Source of the DNA: Frankia sp. R82
GTDB taxonomy: Bacteria > Actinomycetota > Actinomycetes > Frankiales > Frankiaceae
Assembly (NCBI RefSeq): GCF_023716925.1
Contig: NZ_JAMQQG010000296.1
Location: forward strand, 1 to 32,910
Reading direction: 5' to 3'
DNA length: 32,910 bases
A program made the position numbers and the translations under genes. Below the pieces are notes generated by a model, which saw only the letters and a list, made by a program, of their open reading frames with translations, had not been told where the DNA came from and did no database searches. Below, piece by piece: positions 1 through 8,374 of this stretch. Every line of letters starts with the position of its first letter. Position 1 is the stretch's first letter.

Positions 1-668
1 GCGAGGAGCCGGTCGCGACCGGCGGGCAGCTCGGCGACACGCCAGGCGGACGCCGCGGGACCACCCGCCGCGACCAGATCGACGAAGGCCCGGGCCGCGG
101 CAAGCAGCGCGGGCACGGCCACGGCATCGGAAACCCGCAGCCCCCGGGCTTCGCCGGCCACGGATACCACCATGTGCCCGGCCGGCAACGCGCGCAGCGC
201 AAGATCGGCCGGAATGGCGGAAAGATCACCGGTGCCGTCGTCGACGGCGAACAGGATCCGCCCGGGCAGCGCGGCCAACGCCGGACCGGCGCACAGCCCA
301 CGGTCGAGGGCGGCCACGAAGGCCTGCACGTCCCGCCCGCCGGCCAGCCGCCCGGACAACGGCGACGCCACGATGTTGCGGACCCGCTCGTGGGTGTCCG
401 ACGGCAGCAGGCCGACCGCCCTGGCCCGACCGGCCAGCACCTCGGCGCCACCGTCGGCGAGGCCGCGCAGCTGCACGTTGCCGCGGGAGGTCAGCTCCAG
501 GTGCCCGTCGGCAAGCTCGCGGGCACAGGCCGCAAGCTCGCGCGCCGCCCGGGCCGTGAGCCGACCGCCGGGCAGCCGTAGCCGGGCCAGTGCGCCGTCG
601 GCGGCCGGATGCGTCCGAAGTACCCCGGGGCAGGCGTCATGGGCGCGCTCCCGCCGGCTGGTGGACAC
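1..668 (-). CDS. cobG: Precorrin-3B synthase CobG, N-terminal part (runs off left edge)
   Basis: Reading leftward from a GTG at 668, the frame stays open to the window edge for about 222 codons. The protein begins VSTSRRERAHDACPGVLRTH and contains LELTSRGNVQLRGL at about residues 55-70, the conserved signature of the ferredoxin-like half-domain of the sulfite/nitrite reductase superfamily. It continues with NIVASPLSGR. This arrangement is typical of CobG, the oxygen-dependent, siroheme/Fe-S enzyme that makes precorrin-3B in the aerobic cobalamin pathway. The C-terminal half with the Fe-S cysteines lies outside the window, so the assignment against a plain nitrite/sulfite reductase rests on this half and on cobN 3.4 kb away on the other strand. 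The GTG has no strong Shine-Dalgarno; TATGCT lies six bases upstream, so a leaderless start is possible. Confidence 0.8.
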   Translation of the reverse strand, partial: MSTSRRERAHDACPGVLRTHPAADGALARLRLPGGRLTARAARELAACARELADGHLELTSRGNVQLRGLADGGAEVLAGRARAVGLLPSDTHERVRNIVASPLSGRLAGGRDVQAFVAALDRGLCAGPALAALPGRILFAVDDGTGDLSAIPADLALRALPAGHMVVSVAGEARGLRVSDAVAVPALLAAARAFVDLVAAGGPAASAWRVAELPAGRDRLL

Positions 669-728
669 CGGCGGAGCATACGTGCAACCTGCGACAGGTG
701 CGGCCAATCCGACCAGGCAGCCCGCGGA

Positions 729-1259
729 TCAGAAACGCCAGCGAGTGGCGCCGCCGGGTTCGACGGTCCGCAGCGCGGTCGCGGCGCTGGCGACGATCCG
801 GTAGACCGACCAGGGCGGCGGCCCGGCGGACGGCGCGCTGAACGCGGCCGTGAGGGCCCGGCCGGTCTCGTCCACCTGGCAGGGCCATCCTGCGGCCGCC
901 CACTGCCCGGCGAGCTCGGCCACCGTCGGCGGATCGGTGATGAGCTCGGCTCGCCCCTCGACCACAAGGTCGTAGGCATCGGTGGCCAGGCTGAGCGTGC
1001 AGCGGGCGTCGCGGGCGAGGTTGCGGGCCTTGCGGGTGCGCCCGCCGGTCTCGAACCAGAAGCTGCCGTCGACGTACAGGGCGCCGACGCCGGTGACGTG
1101 CGGGCTGCCGTCCGGATTGATCGTGCTCAGCCAGCAGGTGTGCCGGTTCGGGCCGCCGGAGCCCGGTATCTGGGTGAAGCCGGCGTCAAGGCGCGCCCGT
1201 ACGGCGTCCCAGTCCAGAACCGGCAGATCATAGAGCTCGGCCAGATTCGTGGCATCCAT
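729..1259 (-). CDS. Pyridoxamine 5'-phosphate oxidase-like split-barrel protein
   Basis: A 176-residue protein of the FMN-binding split-barrel (PNPOx-like) family, also used by F420-dependent enzymes. The first strands are visible as HTCWLSTINPDGSPHVTGVGALY (about residues 40-62), followed by GSFWFETGGRTRKARNLARD, the usual flavin/F420-binding stretch with a basic TRKARNL turn, and then CTLSLATDAYDLVVEGRAELI. Proteins of this group reduce or oxidise small substrates with FMN or F420; the substrate cannot be read from sequence. The ATG at 1259 gives a full-length family member. It lies 60 bp upstream of cobG on the same strand and may be co-transcribed with it, although nothing ties it to cobalamin synthesis. 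Confidence 0.85.
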   Translation of the reverse strand: MDATNLAELYDLPVLDWDAVRARLDAGFTQIPGSGGPNRHTCWLSTINPDGSPHVTGVGALYVDGSFWFETGGRTRKARNLARDARCTLSLATDAYDLVVEGRAELITDPPTVAELAGQWAAAGWPCQVDETGRALTAAFSAPSAGPPPWSVYRIVASAATALRTVEPGGATRWRF

Positions 1260-1322
1260 ACTTCCGGCACGCTACCGCACGCCCCTCGGCGGGAAGACGC
1301 ATCCCATGATCATTGGTGAGTG

Positions 1323-1580
1323 CTACGGCGGGAAGCGGTCGGTGTCGTAGATCCGGAAGCCATGGAAGGGTTGGTGTGGCAGGGAGGCATAGAAGTCCTC
1401 GGCGCTGTCCGTCCCGAGATCGAGGCGCGCGGCTCCGCTTCGGCGGAGCACCTCGGTCACAAGGTGGCGGCCGATGCCCTGTCTGCGGTGGTCATGCGCG
1501 GTAACTAGGAGCGACAGATGGGTGTGGATGACGCCATCGGTGAGCGCCTGGGCGAACTCGAAGGCGGTGATGTGGGCCAC
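1323..1580 (-). pseudogene. N-terminally truncated GNAT acetyltransferase remnant
   Basis: The frame encodes the C-terminal half of a GNAT N-acetyltransferase: HLSLLVTAHDHRRQGIGRHL contains the acetyl-CoA-binding Q/R-x-x-G-x-G/A loop, and LGTDSAEDFYASLPHQPFHGFRIY is the usual final strand-helix pair of a GNAT subgroup. The frame is open only to a stop at 1614-1616, and the first about 50-60 residues of a normal ~145-residue GNAT are missing. The first usable codon is a GTG at 1580. The upstream part is probably lost to deletion or decay; it also abuts the oppositely oriented methyltransferase gene. A functional mini-protein is unlikely because half of the fold is absent. Confidence 0.65.
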
Positions 1581-1673
1581 GCGGAAATGTTCGCTGGCTG
1601 GTGTCGAGCGCGGCTACGTGCTCCGCCGGGTCGTGGTGCGATCGAAACGCGTCGCCTCCGCCAGGATGATCCC

Positions 1674-2282
1674 ATGGCGGAGAAGAACGACCGGCGGTGG
1701 AACCACAACATCCACTACCACCCTCACATCCTGCGCGCGATCCCCGACGGCGCCCAGCGCGCCCTGGACATCGGCTGCGGCGAGGGCATGCTTGCCCGCG
1801 AGCTGCGGCGGACGGTGCCGAAGGTCACCGGCATCGACCTCGACGGCCCCAGCATCGACCAGGCCCGCGGGTACCCGGACGACGTCGACTACATCCTCGG
1901 CGATGTCCTCAGCCATCCCTTCGAACCCGCCTCGTTCGATGTCGTCACGTCGGTGGCCACCCTCCACCACATGGACGCCGCCGCCGCGTTGGCCCGCATG
2001 CGTGACCTGCTGTGCCCCGGCGGCGTCCTGGCCCTGGTCGGTCTCGCCCGCAGCACCATGCCAGGCGACCTGCCACGCGACCTTGCCGGTGTCGCCGTCG
2101 GTACCTTCCACCGGGCCAGAAGGGGTCACTGGCAGCACCCGTCCCCGCTCGTGTGGCCACCGCCGGTGACCTACCCGCAGATGCGGGCGCTGGCCGCCGA
2201 GATCCTGCCCGGCTCCCAGTACCGCCGCCACCTCCTGCTGCGCTACAGCATCATCTGGCACAGCCCCGCCGCCACCCGGTAG
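1674..2282 (+). CDS. Class I SAM-dependent methyltransferase
   Basis: A 202-residue Rossmann-fold methyltransferase. SAM-binding motif I is ALDIGCGEGMLARELRR (about residues 29-45), the acidic end of strand 2 is VTGIDLDGPSI, and motif IV is SFDVVTSVATLHHM, followed by LLCPGGVLALVG (post-motif region). It begins MAEKNDRRWNHNIHYHPHIL, a N-terminus common in actinobacterial small-molecule methyltransferases annotated as class I or UbiE-like. The ATG at 1674 was preferred over open frame extending to 1518 because homology begins there and an AGGA lies just upstream. The substrate is unknown. It sits between two decayed GNAT genes. Confidence 0.88.
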   Translation: MAEKNDRRWNHNIHYHPHILRAIPDGAQRALDIGCGEGMLARELRRTVPKVTGIDLDGPSIDQARGYPDDVDYILGDVLSHPFEPASFDVVTSVATLHHMDAAAALARMRDLLCPGGVLALVGLARSTMPGDLPRDLAGVAVGTFHRARRGHWQHPSPLVWPPPVTYPQMRALAAEILPGSQYRRHLLLRYSIIWHSPAATR

Positions 2283-2461
2283 CGGACTCGCACCCATCCC
2301 CACTGCGTGATGGCCGTCGCTCCCGGCTGGGGTGAGGAACCTGCCAGCCGCCAGAAACCAGCGGATCGGGGTCCCGGCCGGCGGAGACCGCAACCCGCCT
2401 CCCAACCGAAATCGCCTTCCGAACGGGTTGAGCGGGCGGGCGCCTGCGTCGGGCGTCGGGG

Positions 2462-2791
2462 CTATGACTCGTCTGCCAGAAACCGTCGGAAGATCATCGT
2501 GGGTCGTCCTGGGCCGTTGTGTTCCGGGATGGGACCGTCGATGGCGAAGCCGAGACGGCGGTGGAACGCGATCGAGTCGGTGTTGCTCGGCCCGGTGATC
2601 GCGTGAACCTCGCGGCAGCCCGCCGCTCGCATGCGGTGGAAGAAGTCCCCGTAGCGGCGGCGGGCCAGGTCGAAGCCGCGCTGGTCGGACCGTACGCCGA
2701 GGAAGTGGATGTAGGCGACGTGGGGCTGGGACGGCGAGGGGAGGGCGATGAGGAAGCCCGCCAGACCGTGGTCGTCCTCGACCTCTGGCAC
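2462..2791 (-). pseudogene. Truncated GNAT acetyltransferase, probably non-functional
   Basis: From a GTG at 2791 the frame encodes 109 residues with AYIHFLGVRSDQRGFDLARRRYGDFF, the GNAT acetyl-CoA-binding region, then ITGPSNTDSIAFHRRLGF, the conserved last helix-strand of this GNAT subgroup. Recognisable homology (for example ATWVAEVPEVEDDHGLAGFLIAL) continues in the same frame upstream of the GTG to about 2845, but there is no usable start codon before a stop at 2960-2962. The loop that normally reads RGxGLA is RGFDLA, losing a glycine. Together these suggest a gene that lost its 5' end and is drifting. It could still be translated from the GTG as a short protein. Confidence 0.55.
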
Positions 2792-2987
2792 TTCGGCGAC
2801 CCAGGTCGCCCACGCCTCACCCGCTCCGGTGTAGGAGACGAAAAATCCACCGCCACCGGTGATTCGGATGCAGTGCCAGCCGTTGCCGAGGCCCCGTGTC
2901 CATAGCCGTACGCCCTGCCACCTCGGCCACGAAACGTCACAAAACGGCTGCGCTGAACATCAGGGTCAGATGCGGTAGAACACCCTT

Positions 2988-3557
2988 GTGTCTTTGCAGT
3001 CGACGTCCAGCACTCTCCGGCAGGCCATCGAGGTCCTCGACGCGCGGTTGGTCGCGGCTGACCCGGCAGCCCTGGCGAACCAGTCTCCCTGTGACGAGTG
3101 GACGGGCGCGGATGTCGTCCTGCATGTCGCCCGTAACCTCGCCGGCCTTTCGGCGGCCCTGCGGGGAGGCGACTACCGCGCTTCGACCGTCCAGCCAGGT
3201 CTCGATCCACGTCAGGCCTGGGCATCAGCGCGGGAGCGTGCCGTGGCTGACCTCGAGGCCTTCGACGCGCATGGCGTCCCTGACTCGCCGGTGCGGATCG
3301 GAGCGGACACGGTCACGGCCGAGTTCCTGCTGGTGGCGCTCGTGCGGGACGTGACGATTCACGCCTGGGACCTCGCCCGCGCCGTCGGCGGGGACGACCT
3401 GCTGCCCGCAGACCTGGTGGAGGCCGTGCTGGCGGACATGCCCGCGATCACTGCGCAGATGCGGGGATCGGGGCGCTACGGCTCCATCCTTCCCACCCCG
3501 CAGGATGCCGGAGCGCAGGATCGCATGCTTGCGCTCGCCGGCCGTAAGGCACGCTGA
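2988..3557 (+). CDS. TIGR03086/mycothiol-dependent maleylpyruvate isomerase-like protein
   Basis: A 189-residue protein of the DinB-like four-helix fold related to mycothiol-dependent maleylpyruvate isomerase. Typical features are the N-terminal ALANQSPCDEWTGADVVLHVARN (about residues 28-50), where CDEWT and the histidine of VLHV are the family signature, and VRDVTIHAWDLARAVG (about residues 120-135), whose histidine supplies another metal ligand. Members bind a divalent metal and use mycothiol, but most, including TIGR03086 proteins, have no assigned reaction. The GTG at 2988 is the only start placing the conserved N-terminal helix near the beginning; the upstream ribosome-binding site is weak. 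It stands alone, upstream of the cobN riboswitch. Confidence 0.8.
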   Translation: MSLQSTSSTLRQAIEVLDARLVAADPAALANQSPCDEWTGADVVLHVARNLAGLSAALRGGDYRASTVQPGLDPRQAWASARERAVADLEAFDAHGVPDSPVRIGADTVTAEFLLVALVRDVTIHAWDLARAVGGDDLLPADLVEAVLADMPAITAQMRGSGRYGSILPTPQDAGAQDRMLALAGRKAR

Positions 3558-3636
3558 CGCGACCGGTCGACTGGCCAAGGGCCGTCCCCACCGGCGAAGA
3601 AAGTGGCCGGGATACGGCCGTTGACGTGGGCGCCGT

Positions 3637-3667
3637 TTGACAGTGCGGGTGCCCGATCTGTCATGGT
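3637..3667 (+). promoter_or_regulatory. Candidate promoter of the riboswitch-cobN transcript
   Basis: A perfect TTGACA at 3637-3642 is followed after 19 bases by CATGGT (3662-3667). The spacing is longer than ideal, but the position immediately before the riboswitch aptamer is right for the cobN transcript. Motif-based inference only. Confidence 0.3.
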
Positions 3668-3890
3668 GAGGCGGCCACAAGCGGCGAGCGGCGAGGAAGT
3701 CCGGTGCGAGTCCGGCGCGGTCCCGCCACCGTCACCGGGAAGCGGACCCCAGGCACGGCCACTGGCGCGGGCACGCCGTCCACGCCGGGAAGGCCGGGGC
3801 GAGCGAACGTCGACAGACCCACCCGCGGGCAGCGGGAGCGGGCAGGTCCGGCGGGCACCCGGGAGCCGGGATACTCGGCTCGGCCGCGCG
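3665..3890 (+). promoter_or_regulatory. Cobalamin (adenosylcobalamin) riboswitch upstream of cobN
   Basis: The core shows the highly conserved B12-element string: GAAGTCCGGTGCGAGTCCGG at 3700-3730, directly followed by the B12 box GCGGTCCCGCCACCGT. The 3' part of the aptamer is GGGAGCCGGGATACTCGGCT at 3861-3880, the expected AGYCxGGAxACC-type element that closes the core. A long peripheral insert separates the two. The aptamer ends about 170 bases before the cobN start, leaving room for an expression platform. By family knowledge, ligand binding lowers expression of the downstream cobalamin gene. The outer boundaries are estimated. Confidence 0.92.
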
Positions 3891-4058
3891 GGGCACGGCA
3901 GGTCCCACAGCCCGGTCCGGGGTGCGGCAGTGCGGGTGGCGCCATGGTCACCGCTCGGCCCGTGCGTCCGTCCGGGTCGGGTCGCCGTCCGGTACCGCCG
4001 GCGCAGTGCAGGCGCCGGCCGACGCGGGGACGCGGATCCCCGGGGAGAGGCAGCCCGA

Positions 4059-7000
4059 ATGACCCCCGCACGCCCGCAGACACCTTCCGTCCCACCCACC
4101 GCAGTTGAGGCCGAAGCCGCCACGAACGTCACCGAGGCTGGCACGGGCACCGGCGGCGCGCCGGCGGAGTTCGACGCGACGGTGCTGCTGCTGTCGACGT
4201 CCGACACGGATCTGCTGTCCGCGCGGGCCAGTGGGGTGCGCTACCGGCTCGGCAATCCGGCCCGGCTCGGGGTGGACGACCTGCCCGGGCTGACCGACGG
4301 GGTCGACGTGGTGGTCGTGCGGATCCTCGGTGGTCGGCGGATGTGGGAGGAGGGCCTGGCCGCGCTGCTGGCCGGGCCGCGGCCGGTGGTCGTCCTCGGC
4401 GGGGAGCGGGTGCCGGACGCGGAGCTCATGGCCGCCTCCACCGTGCCCGGCGGGATCTGCGCGCAGGCGCACGCCTACCTGGCCGAGGGCGGCCCGGCGA
4501 ACCTGCGCGAGCTGCACCGGTTCCTCGCCGACACGCTGCTGCTCACCGGCGACGGCTTCGCCCCACCGGTGGTCACGCCGTCCTGGGGCGTCCTGGCCGG
4601 TTTCACGCCCCCGGTCGACGCCCAGGACCAGACCGCTGCCGGGACGACGTCCCAGCCAGGACGGCCGGGGCGACCGGTGGTCGGGATTCTGTACTACCGG
4701 GCGCATCACGTGGCCGGTAACACCGCGTTCGTCGAGGATCTGGCCGCGGCGGTGCGGCGGGCCGGCGGGGTGGCGCTGCCGGTGTTCTGCGCGTCGCTGC
4801 GGACCGCCGAGCCGGAGCTGCTCGCCGTCCTCGGTCAGGTGGACGCCCTGGTCGTCACCGTGCTGGCCGCGGGTGGCAGCCAGCCGGCGAAGGTCGGCGC
4901 CGGGGGCGACGACGAGGCGTGGGACGTCGGCGCGCTCGCGGCCCTGGACATCCCGATCCTGCAGGGCCTGTGCCTGACCAGCCCGCGGGAGGTGTGGGCC
5001 GGTTCGGACGACGGGCTCTCGCCACTGGACGCGGCCACCCAGGTGGCGATCCCCGAGTTCGACGGCCGGCTGATCACGGTGCCGTTCTCGTTCAAGGAGG
5101 TCGACGCCGACGGCCTGACCAGCTACGTCGCCGACGCCGAGCGCGCCGACCGGGTCGCGGGTCTGGCCGTGGCACACGGGCGGCTGCGCCACGTCGGCGC
5201 GGCGGACCGACGGGTGGCGCTGATGCTGTCGGCCTACCCGACGAAACACTCCCGGATCGGCAACGCCGTCGGCCTGGACACGCCCGCGAGCACCGTGCGG
5301 CTGCTGCAGGCGATGCGCGCGGCCGGGTACGACGTCGGTCCCGTCGACGGCCCGGACGCGCTGCCCGGGATCGCCGCCAGCGACGGGGACGCGCTCATCC
5401 ACGCGATCATCGAGGCGGGCGGGCAGGATCCGGCCTGGCTCACCGAGGCGCAGCTCGCCGGCAACCCAGTGCGCATCCGCGCCGCCGACTACCGGGCCTG
5501 GTTCGACACACTGCCGGCCGACCTGCGCGACCGGGTCGAGGCGCACTGGGGGCCGGCGCCGGGCGAGCTCTACGTGGACCACGGCGCACAGGCCAGCCCG
5601 GACGGCGACATCGTGCTGGCCGCGCTGCAGGCCGGCAACGTGGTGCTGCTCGTCCAGCCGCCGCGCGGGTTCGGGGAGAACCCGGTGGCCATCTACCATG
5701 ATCCGGACCTGCCGCCGAGCCACCACTACCTGGCCGCCTACCGCTGGCTGTCCGCCGGGCCGGCCGAGGGCGGGTTCGGCGCGCACGCCCTGGTCCATCT
5801 CGGCAAGCACGGCACCCTGGAATGGCTGCCCGGCAAGACGGTGGGGATGAGCGCGTCCTGCCCGTCGGACGCGGCGCTGGGCAATCTGCCGCTGATCTAC
5901 CCGTTCCTGGTGAACGACCCCGGTGAGGGCACCCAGGCGAAACGGCGCGCGCATGCCACGCTGATCGACCATCTCGTGCCGCCGATGGCCCGGGCGGAAA
6001 GCTACGGCGATCTGGCCCGCCTCGAACAGCTGCTGGACGAGCACGCCTCGATCGCCGCGATGGACCCGGCGAAGCTGCCGGCGATCCGCGCCCAGATCTG
6101 GACGCTGATCCAGGCCGCCCGCCTCGACCACGACCTGGGCCTGGCCGACCGGCCGCACGACGTCGAGTTCGACGACTTCCTGTTGCACGTCGACGGTTGG
6201 CTGTGCGAGGTCAAGGACGCGCAGATCCGCGACGGCCTGCACGTGCTCGGGGTCGCACCGACCGGGGCGGCCCGGATCAACCTGGTGTTGGCGATGCTGC
6301 GGGCCCGCCAGATGTGGGGCGGGCAGCGCACCCTGCCGGGCCTGCGTGAGGCCCTCGGCCTGGACGAGACCGCCGAAACGGCGTCACGCACCACCGTGGA
6401 CGAGGCCGAACGCACCGCCCTGGCCCTGGTCACCGAACTGGAGCACCGCGGCTGGGATCCCGCCGCCGTCCCCTCCATCGTCACCGCCCTCCTCGGCGAG
6501 CCGACCAGCCCCGGGCAACCGGTCGACGGGACGGATGCGGCCGACGGGGCGGGACCCGCGGTCGTCGGTTCCGCGGAACCGTTCGACGGTGGGGCGGATC
6601 CGGCTGACGGTTCCGCGGAACCGTCCAGTGCGACACAGCCGTCCAGTGCGACACAGCCGTCCAGTGCGACACAGCCAGGAGGAGACCCGACCGCCCGCCA
6701 CGAGGCGGTGGCCGCGGTGTTGCGGTTCGCCGCGACCGAGATGGTCCCGCGGCTGGCGCGGACCACCGACGAGATCGGCAACGTGCTGCACGCGCTCGAC
6801 GGCGGGTACGTCCCGGCGGGGCCGAGCGGGTCACCGCTGCGGGGGCTGGTCAACGTGCTGCCCACCGGACGCAACTTCTACTCGGTCGATCCGAAGGCAG
6901 TGCCGAGCCGGCTCGCGTGGGAGACCGGGCAGGCCATGGCGGCGAGTCTGCTGGACCGGTACCGGGCGGAGACCGGGCGCTGGCCGGAGTCGGTCGGGCT

Positions 7001-8081
7001 GTCGGTCTGGGGCACGAGTGCGATGCGTACCAGCGGCGATGATGTGGCCGAAGTGCTGGCCCTGCTCGGCGTGCGCCCGCTGTGGGACGACGCGTCCCGC
7101 CGGGTGCACGGGCTGGCGCCGATCGAGCTCGCCGAACTCGGCCGACCGCGCATCGACGTGACCGTGCGCATCAGCGGCTTCTTCCGCGACGCGTTCCCGC
7201 ACGTCGTGGCGATGCTCGACGACGCGGTGCGGCTGGTCGCGGACCTCGACGAACCCGACGAGGACAACCATGTGCGCGCCCACGCCCGCGCCGACCTCGC
7301 CGAGCACGGCGACCAGCGGCGGGCCACCCTGCGGATCTTCGGATCGCGCCCGGGCGCGTACGGCGCGGGTCTGCTGCCGCTGATCGACAGCCGCAACTGG
7401 CGCGACGACGCCGACCTCGCCGAGGTGTACGCCACCTGGGGCGGTTACGCCTACGGTCGCGGGGTCGACGGGACGCCCGCCCGGCCCGACATGGAGGCCG
7501 CCTACCGGCGCATCGCCGTGGCCGCGAAGAACGTCGACACCCGCGAGCACGACATCGCCGACTCCGACGACTACTTCCAGTACCACGGCGGCATGGTCGC
7601 GACCGTGCGGGCGCTGACCGGCCGGGCGCCCGCGGCCTACATCGGCGACAGCACCCGGCCCGAGGCGGTGCGGACCCGCACCCTGTCCGAGGAGACCTCG
7701 CGGGTCTTTCGGGCCCGGGTGGTGAACCCCCGTTGGCTCGCGGCCATGCGCCGCCACGGCTACAAGGGGGCGTTCGAGATGGCGGCCACCGTCGACTACC
7801 TGTTCGGCTACGACGCCACCGCTGGCGTGGTGGCCGACTGGATGTACGAACGGCTCGCCGAGACCTATGCCCTGGACGCCGAGAGCCAGAAGTTCTTCCT
7901 CGAGTCGAACCCGTGGGCCCTGCACGGCATCGCCGAACGACTCCTCGAGGCCGCCGCCCGCGGCCTGTGGGAACACCCCGAGCCCGCCACTCTGGACGGC
8001 CTGCAAGAGCTCTATCTGCGCACCGAGGGCCAGTTGGAGGACGCCACCGCCACCGACCCCACCGGCGGCAACCCGTCCTAG
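4059..8081 (+). CDS. cobN: Cobaltochelatase large subunit CobN
   Basis: A 1340-residue CobN/magnesium-chelatase H family protein. It inserts cobalt into hydrogenobyrinic acid a,c-diamide, working with the AAA+ CobS/CobT-type partners in the aerobic cobalamin pathway. Visible signatures include HLGKHGTLEWLPGKTVG (around residue 580), DAALGNLPLIYPFLVNDPGEG, SVGLSVWGTSAMRTSGDD (around residue 985), RISGFFRDAFPHVVAMLDDA and GAFEMAATVDYLFGYDA near the C-terminus. The ATG at 4059 has GGGAGAGG nine bases upstream and lies after the riboswitch; the frame is open 5' to 3603, but that part overlaps the aptamer. A hydrophilic linker at about residues 810-877 carries repeated SAEP and SSATQP units, absent from the conserved core. 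No other cobalamin gene follows; the next gene is an orphan regulator. Confidence 0.96.
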   Translation: MTPARPQTPSVPPTAVEAEAATNVTEAGTGTGGAPAEFDATVLLLSTSDTDLLSARASGVRYRLGNPARLGVDDLPGLTDGVDVVVVRILGGRRMWEEGLAALLAGPRPVVVLGGERVPDAELMAASTVPGGICAQAHAYLAEGGPANLRELHRFLADTLLLTGDGFAPPVVTPSWGVLAGFTPPVDAQDQTAAGTTSQPGRPGRPVVGILYYRAHHVAGNTAFVEDLAAAVRRAGGVALPVFCASLRTAEPELLAVLGQVDALVVTVLAAGGSQPAKVGAGGDDEAWDVGALAALDIPILQGLCLTSPREVWAGSDDGLSPLDAATQVAIPEFDGRLITVPFSFKEVDADGLTSYVADAERADRVAGLAVAHGRLRHVGAADRRVALMLSAYPTKHSRIGNAVGLDTPASTVRLLQAMRAAGYDVGPVDGPDALPGIAASDGDALIHAIIEAGGQDPAWLTEAQLAGNPVRIRAADYRAWFDTLPADLRDRVEAHWGPAPGELYVDHGAQASPDGDIVLAALQAGNVVLLVQPPRGFGENPVAIYHDPDLPPSHHYLAAYRWLSAGPAEGGFGAHALVHLGKHGTLEWLPGKTVGMSASCPSDAALGNLPLIYPFLVNDPGEGTQAKRRAHATLIDHLVPPMARAESYGDLARLEQLLDEHASIAAMDPAKLPAIRAQIWTLIQAARLDHDLGLADRPHDVEFDDFLLHVDGWLCEVKDAQIRDGLHVLGVAPTGAARINLVLAMLRARQMWGGQRTLPGLREALGLDETAETASRTTVDEAERTALALVTELEHRGWDPAAVPSIVTALLGEPTSPGQPVDGTDAADGAGPAVVGSAEPFDGGADPADGSAEPSSATQPSSATQPSSATQPGGDPTARHEAVAAVLRFAATEMVPRLARTTDEIGNVLHALDGGYVPAGPSGSPLRGLVNVLPTGRNFYSVDPKAVPSRLAWETGQAMAASLLDRYRAETGRWPESVGLSVWGTSAMRTSGDDVAEVLALLGVRPLWDDASRRVHGLAPIELAELGRPRIDVTVRISGFFRDAFPHVVAMLDDAVRLVADLDEPDEDNHVRAHARADLAEHGDQRRATLRIFGSRPGAYGAGLLPLIDSRNWRDDADLAEVYATWGGYAYGRGVDGTPARPDMEAAYRRIAVAAKNVDTREHDIADSDDYFQYHGGMVATVRALTGRAPAAYIGDSTRPEAVRTRTLSEETSRVFRARVVNPRWLAAMRRHGYKGAFEMAATVDYLFGYDATAGVVADWMYERLAETYALDAESQKFFLESNPWALHGIAERLLEAAARGLWEHPEPATLDGLQELYLRTEGQLEDATATDPTGGNPS
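6621..6674 (+). repeat. 18-bp tandem repeat, three identical copies, inside cobN
   Basis: The unit ccgtccagtgcgacacag occurs three times without a mismatch and encodes SSATQP three times in the interdomain linker of CobN. Just upstream, the 12-base ttccgcggaacc occurs twice. The unit length keeps the frame, so copy number can change without breaking the enzyme. Confidence 0.97.
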
Positions 8082-8374
8082 CCGCGGGCGGCAACCCGTC
8101 CCGGCGGTGCGCGGCGACCGACGGCTGCGGTGGTATCCACCGGACGGGCGGGCGGTCGGCGCGATCGAGCCGGGACCACAGTCCCCGACCGGGGTGCCAT
8201 ACCTACCCCCGGTTGGGGCTGTCCGTCCCGGTGCCGCCCCGACCGAACGGCTTACGCAGCCCGCTGACCAGCCACGACGGCGTGAGTCGCGGCCGAGAGC
8301 GTGGCACGGGGTCGAGGGCCGGGTCCGCCACCCGAGGATGCCCCGGTGGGAATTCCGCGCGGACATCGGGGAAA

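Noticed and set aside
3948-6242. 764-codon minus-strand open frame opposite cobN
   Set aside because: Antisense shadow: composition is Arg/Gln/Gly-rich with no domain, and cobN on the other strand is unmistakable.
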